From positions 38,923,501 through 38,987,500 of the forward strand of contig NC_134370.1 of the NCBI RefSeq assembly GCF_035582795.1: a stretch of DNA of 64,000 nucleotides. Direction: 5' to 3'. Position 1 is the first letter of the stretch, and the number at the start of each line of letters is the position of its first letter. The DNA comes from Mycteria americana. Lineage: Eukaryota > Chordata > Aves > Ciconiiformes > Ciconiidae. Shown here in pieces: positions 42,501 through 54,500 of the stretch. A model generated the notes under the pieces. That model was not told the DNA's origin. It made no database searches and was given only the letters and a program-made list of their open reading frames with translations. Position numbers and translations under genes: made by a program.

Positions 42501-45500
42501 GCACTCCTTATCTGCAAGCAGAGCTGGTAACAGTGGCTCTACACAGGAGCAGATGTTAGGGGGTTTATCCAGCACAAGATTTTTCTTTTTCATTGTATCT
42601 CTCTATACGGCACTGCATCAAATGTCTTAACCTGCACACCACAGCCACTGCACTATTCTTACCCAGCAAGATAAAAATGATAACAGAGAACACTACCAGA
42701 TTTGTTTGCTATGATTGGCTCTCCACTAGCCCTGGTATATCAGTCAGTAAATGCACTTTCCCCCTGCTACAAGTGAAAGCAGATACAGTCCCATAATTTA
42801 ATGCCCTGTAGGCAGGCTTCAAAAGAGAAGGAGCCTCATTGAATTACACCTTGTCTGACCTAGAAGCCCTCCCAGAGCAGTTCTGCAGCCTGGGCGCTGT
42901 GCTCCCGCTGCTGGACCAGGTCACGACAGCATGTGTCACTGCCTCGACTGATCCAGTTCCCAGTCTTGCATCCCAGCTTAAAGTCTCCCCTAATGCCCTA
43001 AGACATAAGATGTGCAGCTTTCCGCTGTTCTACCTCAGTAGCTGTTCCCTCAATATTTAATCTTGTAAGCTGTTAATGCACAGATCTGTGCCAAGCAGCA
43101 GGGTTCATCTTTTTTCTGTGCTCAAAATCTGCTTCCCTCTTGTTTGAATGTGGCAAAGACCACCCTTTTACTCCTCAGACCTCAAGTCAAAAATCATTCC
43201 ATTTTAACCCAGTAAGAGTCCACGTGGATTTCTTCCTACTGTAAGCCTTCCTTTCCTTTAAAAGTGTAATAGAAAATTTTGGCCAGGTGGTACCTTCGCG
43301 TTTCTTTGCATTTTTATTTATTCACCACAGCCTTAGTTTTTTCACTAAGCAAAATAAATAAAAGCCCGGAGGCAGCCAAGCCTCATCTCCGGAGATGCAG
43401 GCAGCTGCCCCAGCTGCCACTGTGCCAGGGCTGTACCACTTGGCCAGCTGCGACGCAGGGCACACAGCCACCGCCCGGGAGGACACAGGAGGAGGCGAGG
43501 CAGAGGGGCTGCCAAACTGGCATCTCCCCGAGGCCTGGCTGCCCACCCAGCCTGACCCTTCTCTCACAGGGAAGGAGCTGCCGTTGTCTTTCAGCTGTGA
43601 ATTGCTGCCCCTTCCCTCTACTCTCCAAGAGATGATCCGACTGGAGCAAGATTTTGGTACGTGACTTGGATGTTCAAAGGAGTCGATCAGCTAGCCACTA
43701 GCCACCCTAGAAGAAATACATATTGCTCCATATGAAGCAGTTCATAAAGCATCCCCAGCTTCTTGGGACTAGACTAGACAAGCACAATGCTAAAGCGTCT
43801 AGCGCTTTCGTGGGAGACACAAATCACTCGGTTGTTGGGGCATACACTCCCTTGGACTTTCAGCACCAGCTAGGCCAGGGAGCCTTTTTCACGGATATTC
43901 TTCAAGACAGAAGTAATTTAAACTCCCAAACGCAACTCATCCTACAGGATCTATTTTCTGAGCAGTGTGGGAAGGTACCGGCCTGCACAACCATTTATTA
44001 GCACAAATAGGAGTGTATGTTTAACTCTGTGGAACGAGTAGAACAAAGGATTATTAAATAAAATTCCGATTAGTTCTGCTGAAAGCAAAATACCAGCTGG
44101 AGCCTGGGGTAACGCAGGCATGCTATCAGCAAACATGCGCTGCCAGCGCATCTGCACACACACACACACACCTGCTCTGACCACGGGGGAGCCTCAGACT
44201 GGAACAGCAGAACCTCAGACTAGAACAGCAGAACCAAGGCGTCCCCATCGTGCTCTGTGCTCTGATAGTGCAGGCCCTGCCCTCCACTGGGCAAAGCCTT
44301 CGGCCCAACAGCACCGTCGCAGCTGCACAACGGGAACGAGAGCGACAAAACCCAAGTTTGCTGACTTGATGCCCTCCTACCAGTAGCCGTGCTTTGTCGG
44401 CTTTCCAAGTAGGAACACTGCCAGCCAACACAGCTATCGCAGAGTCCCACCGCCTGGAAACACACGCACAGCACATTGCTCTACCTACAAGGGGACAGCA
44501 CCCGCAAGCCATCCTGACTAACTGCAGCCATATTCATTAACAGCCCGTCGTTTAGATCCTATTGCAAAAGTTAATGAAGCCACTTTGCAAGAGGGCAGCC
44601 TTCCTGAGCAGAAGATAAATAATGTATCTAAAAGGGGGCTGGGAGGGAATTGGCGCATCCTTGCAAGGTCATGCTAGAATGCATCAGTGGCTGGCTGAGG
44701 CTGGGCTCCTCTGGTAAGAAGCCTGGAGCTATTTATGACTCATGTAATTAATTAATGCCAACGGGCGTTCTGCTGCAGGCACGTGGGAGACCAAAGGGAA
44801 ATACGAAGCAAGCAGGTTAGGAAATGTAGTGGAGGTGGAGGCGAAAGATGACATTTCTTGCGGTAAGACATGCTTTGAAGTAATTATCAACAGTCCAAAC
44901 ACCCAGCAGCTCTTTTGGCTACGTCAGTACAAAATCAATTAGGAGTTTTAAAAATGCATCGGCTCATATTTCAGAGAGCAGCAAGAATAAGTAGCCATCT
45001 GAGGTAAGGCGGTTGCATTTCTTAGCACTGCACACCACCAGACCCACAGATCCTCAGACCCCGCAGTGCGGTCCACAAATGGTGTGACCAGTAGAGGGAG
45101 CATCGTTAATGCCTTCCAAATCGTAAATGTTTTCGGATGGGGAGCATTAAAGAAGACTGACGGTTTGATTTTACGTCTCTCTAAAGTCTGAGGACAAATG
45201 TAACAGACGCAAGCTAAAGGAGCAAAGGGCAAAGTGAAACGTGGGCACACGCCTTGAAAGCTGAGTCCTTGCGGGCACTCAGGGCTCCCGACATGTACCA
45301 CCTTCCCTTTCTGGAGCCTAGCTCTCAGACACCAGGAGCTAACCAAAACTCGCAGATCACATAAAGAAAGGGACCACGTCTGTGGCTTTCCTGCTTCAGT
45401 TTGCAATACTGCAGTCTCACACCGAACACTCAACATGTGGCGATGCTGAGTCATGACACTGTGCTTGCACGGACCGTTTGAGGACAATGAGAGCTTAACC

Positions 45501-48500
45501 TAATTTTGTCCCTTTGTTTGTCCTCTGCGCAGAGGAGATCAATCAGTTCCACTCCCTGCCTTCAGATCCCCATGCATCCAGTGCCTAATATATTATACAG
45601 CAAAACTGTAAACACAAATAAAATGCACCCTTTTCCTCCTCTGGTGCCCTAAAGTCCTTCTGGGATGTCCAACTCCCACCCAGCCTGCATCTTCTCTCAT
45701 GTCTCTTTGTTGCCAGAATATCTTCTGTCAGTTCCCAAACGTATTAATGCATTGTCCCGTCTCCCTCTTATCATAGCTACCTGCAACAAATCCCCTCACA
45801 CAATAAGGACTGCAGATTTTATTACAACTCGGTTTTGTTTTCCATTTCTACTTCTCTGTGCTTGTCTTTTCTCTCTGGAGTGTTGCAGGGGCCAAGCACC
45901 ACAGCATCAGTCTGACACTGCCATCTGGATGAGCAGCAGAGGCTGCCTGCAGTCTCAATCCCGGCGAGCAAAGCCTGGGAGGCTGCAGGATGCTCCCCTT
46001 CAAGCCTTACCCACCTCCACGGTCTGAGGGATCTTGCTTCCTACCCTCTGATAACTGCTAAACCCCTCAGATCCTGGCTGGTGGGACTCCCTCCCACTAT
46101 CTCCTATTTTTCTGGAGCAAAACCATGCAAATCAATAGCAGGGATTAAAAAAAAGAAGAAAAGAGTAAGTGAAATGGCAGTCAGTTTTAGTTTCATAAAT
46201 ATATATGAGTGAGTAGAACAAGAGCAACAAAGTACTCTTTTCTGGTGGGCTGAGAATCCACACGAGCCTGAGTCTCCAGGGTAAAACATGAGCAAAGTAA
46301 ACGACAACACGAACACCCACTTAGCATTCGTGCTACATACTCCTGATCTGAGCCTCACCAGCTTTAAGAACGCTTCTGTTAAATACTGTAATGCTCCCAA
46401 TTACGAGTGATCTGGATTGTTTATTTTCTAAACAGATTCCCCCTCCCCCCCCCCCGGGAGATCTCATAAGCCTAAGACAAAAGCAGAGGTGTTTCAACCT
46501 CTTTTGGCTATACAATACCCACAGCTGGCTCAATTTCCCTAACTGTTTCATACTGACCTTGAGGATATTTCGGCCATTAAACGACTCCCGTTCCTTGAAA
46601 GATGATTTACCAGTCATTGTACTGTTTCGCTCTTCAGCTGTAGAGAGAAAAGCCACCACCAGAATGAGCTTCAGATGGGAGAACTGTGTGTGCTGTACTT
46701 TACCCCCCACTCTCTCCCTCCCCAAAGTCAGCTGCCAGCTAATAAACCATCTTTGCCCAGTTCTTAGTGCAAAAACACTTCCACTTGGTTTTAAAGAGAA
46801 CAAGGCTGAATACACAGGAATTGGTGCCTTTATCGGGATCACCTACGTCACTTGGAGGAAAGACCCTAAATCACAGCTACTGCTAGGGTGATTCTGTAGG
46901 GCTGATGGCTCAGGGCAACACATCTGCTTCTCTCTGGCTGACTTTAATCCCACGTCCTGCCAGGGTGAGAGTCAGCACTGCAAGCACTTGCATCACCTGG
47001 AACAGCACCAAATACCAGACTGAGCATGACAGCACAATGCCAGGCATGATCCGGACAGCACCTATACAAACTTCTGCTGCCTGCTCCGGGAAGCACATAC
47101 ATGTGGTGTGTATGCTTCTGCGGGGTGGGCACACAGCCACACACACAGACATTAAGAACAGCAACCTAGGCCTATAGCAACTGCCAAATGCCTACATCGT
47201 AGATCTATTTCCCCAGAGCACATCTGGATTTTTATATAATCTGTACATGATCTGTTCTTTCCACAGAACATCTGCCTCACTCAGTGAATATATTCAATAT
47301 TTCTTTTTCATCTCCAGCATTAACTATGAAGTCCCACTCACACCTAGCACACTATTCAAATTCTGTATTGAATATAAAGCAACTTCTATGGCTATCTCTG
47401 TAATGCTCTCACCATTGTGTCTGAATGTCTCACATGCCTCATGGGGTTGTTCGGAATATAGACTCATAATGCTAGATGCAGCTGCCCATGTGCCTCCCCT
47501 AACAGAGAGCCACATCAGCGCTTTGGGCTTACACCTTCACCAATTTTCAGGACTCAATTTGAGAGCTAAGCCCCATCTCTTCAGGGTTTCTACCGCCTGA
47601 GTATGCTTATCTGACTTTAGTAGCACTCATCCCCAAAGTCTGCCACTGGGTACACAGAAAACCATAACACAAACCATCTGCTGTTATCACTGTCCATACA
47701 GAGAGTCACAGAGGCAGTAACTAGAGAATACTCGACACAAACCTATTGGCATTGCACAGAGGCCACTACGCCAGAGAAAGCTACAAAAAGCTTTAGTGCA
47801 ATGCTGTTAAGGCTTGCAAACTACACACCAGTGCCAGAGCATATGCATGTTTGCACACGGAGAACAAGGCTGTAAAATACTGCCCCTCCCTAAACACAAT
47901 GCATCTGAAGCTGCTTTATAAAGTAATGTGATAAGAATGATGCTACAGACTGCTAGAGCAGACAATCTTTTGGCAGAGACAGCAGACACTATATACGCTC
48001 AATAATAGCTCATATTCAGCCTCGTAGCTGTCTGAATCTGATTTAACAAGAATGACACTAGAATCGCATTCCTAAATCAACGGGCAATCTTTAACTTGAC
48101 CAAAGAGGATCACGTTTTCATCTTGTTTAAAGGTCAGCACAGCACATCAAGTTGTTACTGAATTTCAAATTAGTGTTGGGGCACAGAGAGCCCAAGACCT
48201 CGCATGGTACTTGAATGCATTCCCCTCTGGCCCAGATCTTATGAGTGCTACTGGGGGATAGTTTTTCTGAAGCTATGACAAAGCATCTTAGAAAAGATCC
48301 AGAAAGTGCTCAAAGCATGCCTGCCTCCTCCAGCTCTGCTGATTGCTTTTTCATTTTCTTCTGGATTTTATTTAGTGACATCCCCCCACAACTTGTAGGT
48401 AGTTTTGAGATTAAGAAAAATCAGATAATGTTTAAAAAGAAACATAAAAGCCAACAAAAGCATTTCCCATTCAGAGGTACTACTTTAAATGCATTTCTCA

Positions 48501-51500
48501 GTAAGTATGAGGGATACGTACCACTTGGATCTTTCCTGAAGAGAGTGTTCATGACTGTAGCATGCAGTTTCACCCTATCCCATTCTTTAAGCATCAGGCC
48601 AGAGGCCACAAACCTTTCCACCAGTTGATCAGCAATCAGCTGCAATCTGGGAAGGCAAAACCAGAAAGAACAGAGGAGTGTAAACCAAGGAGAATCCCCT
48701 GTGTCGTCAGCTTTTTGCTTTTTAGCCAGGGAGGGCAGCATGTGTGAAATGAAGTCTCTGCACACACACGGGGAAAGGGAGCTAGTCTCTGATAGAAAGT
48801 GAACAGAGCCATCAGGATTCAGCTCTAACACAAAAAGTTCTGGCTGTTTCACAAAGCTTCCTCGATCCTCTGCTGCAAATATTCCACGAAGAAGGGCAGA
48901 TTTAGCATAGCAGAGAGCTCGTTTGCAGTGACAGTTGTTATTGGGACTTGAAGGATACATCTTTCTACTGCCAGGGAACACAATGTGACTCTCCTTACAA
49001 ATGCTAAAATCTGCAGACCCCCAGGGGGGCTTAGGCACCTTGACTCCTGGAGGACCTGCTCTGCTCAGGGACTGTGACCTGTACAGCGCACCAGGCCAGA
49101 TCTCAGACCCTCTCTGTCCCAAATAAGCAACCCAGTTGCTGGGCTTAATTTCTGGCAGAGCCCAGAACGTGGTGACAGAAGGCACAAACCCAGACAGCAC
49201 ATCCTGGTGAATGCTCCAGCTTTGGAGCTACTGAGCAAGCAGAATCAAAGGACTTACTGCTACCTTCTTGTCTGGCCTTGGTCAGGGATGAAAGCGGCTG
49301 TGGCTGCTGGGATCTGCAGGCAGACCTGTCCTAGGATAGGCAGCAGGAGCAGGCAGGTCATCAGAGCAATGCACTTATGTATCCTACGTCTAAAGAGCTG
49401 AAGGAATTTCCCGACTGCTGCTGTCCCCCACAAAATTTCTGCAGTGCCTGAGCCTTACCAAAAGCAGCAAGGATGTGCTAGAACAAGAGCTTCCCATCCC
49501 TGAAAACAAGGGAAGAGGATATTACTCTATGCAGAAGAATTCGGGCTGCTCTCACCACATCCAAGGCATTAGACAGCTTTCTGCTCCACCAGGTCCCACC
49601 ACTTTGGCGTCTCAGCTGCAGTGGGAGAGGTAGAGCATGGCCTCTCTGAGGCTGGCCCCCAGAGCCTGGGGCTGCCACGCTCCAGATGCCAGCTCCTACC
49701 CCACCACCGGTTTTGTACTGGCCCTCACGGGCTGCCAGCCCCCATTTGACAATTTCAAGACTCTCAAACCACCAATTGTCATGGTTTTCTACCACTTTCT
49801 GGCTTTACATCAGCGATTTTTAAAATTAGCAATGACAAAGATTAAATGAATATCATTACAGACAATACTAAAACAAATTAACAGAGAATAGCTCAAGTGA
49901 AAATGGTGCTTTATTATGTTATAAAGTTAATCAAGGAAATAAAACAAATTAGAATGAATTATAATGGAAATTATTTGCCATGTGGGAAGCATCAGAGCAT
50001 GATCCCTCTCTCAGTCTGAGCCATTATATGTGCAGAAGGGCTTGCCAACCCCTAATCTGTCTGCAGTTATGCAAGCTAAGTCAGGGTAAATCAAATCTCC
50101 ATCTTTATAGCTTAAGCTGATCAAGATCATCCAAAGATCAGGAAGGAACTCCACCCCTCAGCCATGCCAGGAACTACACAGAGCTAGCAAGACATCTTAC
50201 ATGAGACAGGAAGGCACACACCTCTCTTAAACGTGGGCTGCAGCAGTCTGATCCAGCACAGCAAACCACATGGCTGCCACTCTCCTCTAGTATTGGCCTT
50301 GCAGCTGAGAAACTCTGCTTTCTACCTGATTTCCCCATTTCCCTGAGCAAAGCACAGCAGGTTTTAGCAGGGAACAGGTGCACGGAGCTGCTCAGCAATG
50401 ATTCATCCAGCAGACCAGAAAATGAAGCAGAGCAGGAATCACCATTTGTCCCCTCTTTATAATCACTGTCCAACACTGTGTCTGCTAGAATCTCAAAGGA
50501 AGCAAAAGAAGTTTTCACTGCTCTCCATCAACACAAAAATATCTTCTTTTCCCTCCGCAAAGCTATATGTTCTCTGGATGCTTGCTAACAGTTAAGGAAT
50601 GATATTAGGGGAGAAGTGCCAGATGAATCAATTTGCAGGTGAAGGCAGGACCGGCCTGGGCCAAGGATAAAAACTTAAAATCGCTTGGCCCTCTCTGAGC
50701 ACGCTGCTATGCAAAAAGCAAAAAAGGTTTTGCAGAACAGAAGTCTGGCAGCCTCCAGGTGCCATGCAAAGCACAAGATCTGGGTTTGGTCAAAACCTCA
50801 ACTAATAGATCTCTGTGAAGTACAGAGGAGACATCAACCCTTTCTCAGGGGGGAGGGTGGGGGTCGTTTTCAGTTTCAAGGCAAGGTGGATTTGAAGACC
50901 TCATTTCTCTCCCCTGCCAAAATCAGCTCTGCCACCCCTAACACACATTAGCATTTTCTGCTAGCATTATGGCTAAGTGGGTTCTCAGCAAAACAGATAC
51001 AGCTGGCATCTGAAGGAGACCACAGTGCTAGTACCAACAATTCGAGCTGTCTCCAGATGCAGGCAGACATCACTGCCTCACTTTAGGCCCTGCTTACGCT
51101 CTATAGGATTTCTCTACCTCAGGTCTCAGGCTTATTTTCAGATGCAAGCAGACTTGCAAGCACTGCACCTCAGAGATGATCCAGAGCTCGGTGACTCAGG
51201 AGGAAAGAGGCCCATACCTCAGCTCTCAGAGCTGACACTTCTTCAGATGCTTTCTGCAACAAACCCACCAAAGGGCATTTGGGTCATCCAGCACCATCTG
51301 CCTCCGTCTCATCTTCCTGAGTGCTTCTGCCTTGTTTCTCCCTGCACTTCTCTGCTGTCTTCTGGCTGATCTCTAGCTTGTCCTGGTTCTCTACCTGCTC
51401 TGTTTGTTTTACCTCACCTCTTTCAGGGTAGGACAGACTTCAAAGTAGAAGAGCCGAGAAGAGGAAAAGATTTCAATTGCCTCCCAGCAATTCTTACATT

Positions 51501-54500
51501 TTCATTTTCCCACCCATTTCCTTATCCCACTTCCGATCTCTTACTTCAACACAGACTCCAAAGTGCAGTTTTAAGCAGCCCCCCCCCCCCCTTGTCTCCT
51601 CAGCCCTCGAGGAAAGGAGATGCCAGAACATGTCCTTTTTTCCCTGAGCCAGTCCCTGCTCACAGCCTCCCTCCTCCAGCTGCACTGATCCGTGCTCCCG
51701 GCTAGCTCCTGCTGTCCTCTAGCAAGGGGAACAGACACAAAAGGGCAGCACTGCCAGAAAAAGAGAAGGCTAAGGCTCAGGGAGAGTAGGCTAAAGCTCT
51801 TTTGGCTACTCCCCTACACCCTTCCACACCCATGTCACAACCGGCAGCATGGAGTACAACAGCTTTTATGTTCCCCAGTCTTTCGGAAAGCACTAAGAGA
51901 AAAGACGGTGCTGCCACTGGTGATGTACTTGTCAAAAATGAGATGGAGGAAGGTTGTCCAGACACCGCCACATCCCGGGCAGTGCTGTTTGTAGAGGTAA
52001 AGCCAACAGAGGTGGCGAACAGCACAAACACACATGCTGACACCAACCAGGCTTCGAGATTTCACACCAGCAGCTCAGAAGACAGACATTTCACACACAG
52101 CTCCTGTTCCAGGCTGCTTACAGACAGAAAAACCAACTCTGTAACCGAGTCATGCTTTTCTGAGGACCTTCTGGTGTAACTGGGTTTTAAGAATAATGAA
52201 GTGCTGCAGGATATGCCAGGCTGTCCAGATTAATCTGGATTGCAGGTTGGGACCTAGACAGCAGAGGCCAAGTTGTCCTGCCTTCTAAGTCATCTCAGGA
52301 GTATCTCCTTGGCCATCTTATTACCACACGAGCCATGACACCATTATTCAATCTGACAGACTGCTACAGAAACAAATGACATCTTTCAGCCGCACCACCA
52401 GTGACTGATTTAAAGAGCAAACACATCACTGCCTTAACCGGTTTAGGAAGCAAGAATGACTTCGCATTCCCGACTGCTGGCCCAAGGACTGCTAGCAGTA
52501 CCCACCAGCTTCAGACGGCAGAGGGTTTCTCTGGCACACCACTACTGCTGCCGCAGCACATCAAGGAGGAATGAAAGACAGGAGCATGGGGAACTCACCT
52601 GTCCGAGCCATCCTTCATGTGGACTTTGGCATAAAGGACATCCGTCATGGCAGGGTCATCGTTCATGTACTCCACTCCTGCCACCTCCACGGTCAGGGGC
52701 TTGCCTCCAGCAATTTGGCTAAAATGTAAGAAATCCCTTATGTTAAAAAGCAAAACATCACACCTGCTTTTGCAATACAATGCATAGTACTCCTCATGCA
52801 CACACTAAATACTTGGTTTTACTAAGGGAGAGATATAAAATACATTTTTTGCTAGAGTTAAACACAAATTTGAGGTTAAGTAGGATTTAAATGTTATATA
52901 GACTGTATGGGGCAGTGAACTCCACTAAGTTGTTCTCTTTCCCATATCTTTCAGGTTGGTTGCACTGAAAAAACCCAAACACAAAAAGGGCTCCCTAATT
53001 TCTAAAACTTGAAAGGCTACAGCTGCTATTGTCTCATCATCTCAAGAAATACTGTAAAAACATTTAAATTCATACATTCAGTGCTTTAGACACACATTAA
53101 GTCAACTTGTCAGTGTTCGCAGGCCATCTCAACGTGGAGATCTCCATTTACATTTCAGAAAACCCATCAGCAATGAAATGGTACAACTTCTCATTCCAGA
53201 GAAGCTCCTGCCTTCCCTGTGAAGAGAGCGATCGTGACACAGAGTCTCCAGCTCACTGATTCACGCTGGGAAAAGTACTCAATACAGAATGCAGTTTTAA
53301 GTATATTTCAACATCCACTTAAAAATGCTGGAAGTAAATAGAGCTGTTTTAAAGTCAGCTCCAGCTACTCTTGCAGGAGGGCGACACCAAAAATGTGTGC
53401 AGGATATAATATGCACTCCCACACCTGCAAACGCACTGTGAAGCGTACCAGCTTCCAAACATGCCGCCTCCTTGCCTTTACCACCAGAACATCACAGGGA
53501 GGCAGGGTGGCGCAGCGAAAGCTCCCTGTGAGTAAGTGCTGTTGTCTCATTTAACGCCGAGGTCTCGTGGAAAGTACAGGGAGTGTCTGGGCAGGCAGAA
53601 GTAATAAACACAAGTTAACAATGTCAGCGTGACTTTGCTCTAACCTTGTTCACTTCTGTTCAGCGTGCCCTAGAGACTGCTTTTGAGATTCTCAGCAAAG
53701 CTTCCCAGGTGGAATAAGGAGAGCAAGATTTCCCCTTCCGGTATGTTTACTGGGAAGAAAACAGCAGAAGTACACTGTCATGCACATGAGACTGACAGCA
53801 TTTGAGGCCATGTATTCTAAAAAGGGTCAAAAAGGGCACATCACCTTCACATGGCACTGCCTGCATTTAGAAAAGTAAATGATCACTAATGATGGTTTAC
53901 GTGGGTAGAAGAGGGCCTAAATTAATTTTCAAAGTATATTTGTTTGGGTATGGCAGGGGAAATAACCTAAAGGTTACATTCAAGTGTTGATTTCCCCGCC
54001 CCTAAAGGAAATGGAGGGTAGAGATTTTGTCTGCCTCAGTTCAATCCACTTATGAGGAAGCTGGCACTTTCCAAATACTGCAGGCAGAGCCTTCCCCTGG
54101 AAACGCACTTGCATTTCTGTTCAACAGCTGAACAACTGGAGATGTCATTTTAAAGGCAGAGGTATGAATTTTGGCCATGCATTAATTCCCACAGATATTA
54201 GCTGGCAGAGCGTGGCTAATTCTTCATGCACCGAGGCAATAAATAAATAAATAAATAAATAAATAAAAATCAAGGATCCGTGCTCTATGTGCAAAAGGCT
54301 TTGCAGAAATAAATAAATAAACCAATCCCTCAGGCCATCTCCAATTTCTAAGCTGAACAGAGATAAGCTAATTACAGTGTCATTCAACCACATTTACAGT
54401 TAAAGCCCTAACATCTGCAGCTCGGTGTTAACAGGCAGCAAGAAAGCCCCGGTCCTGGAGCAGCACTGAACGTTTCAGACTGATTACTCACACAGCTCAT

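Larger units (their letters stand above)
30585..46557 (-). other. ASCC1 last intron, 16 kb
   Basis: Long intron of middling G+C. Contents I can name: an old CR1 fragment (about 39,365-40,180), small tandem repeats (32,741-32,772; 41,294-41,350; 44,192-44,233), a CA microsatellite (44,154-44,171), T- and C-runs. Several open frames of up to about 200 codons (for example 38,610-39,203 and 44,948-45,487) look like chance. No RNA gene recognised. Confidence 0.65.

Noticed and set aside
44948-45487. 179-codon minus-strand frame in the last ASCC1 intron
   Set aside because: Cys/Trp-rich, no homology, not bounded by splice sites in a useful phase.
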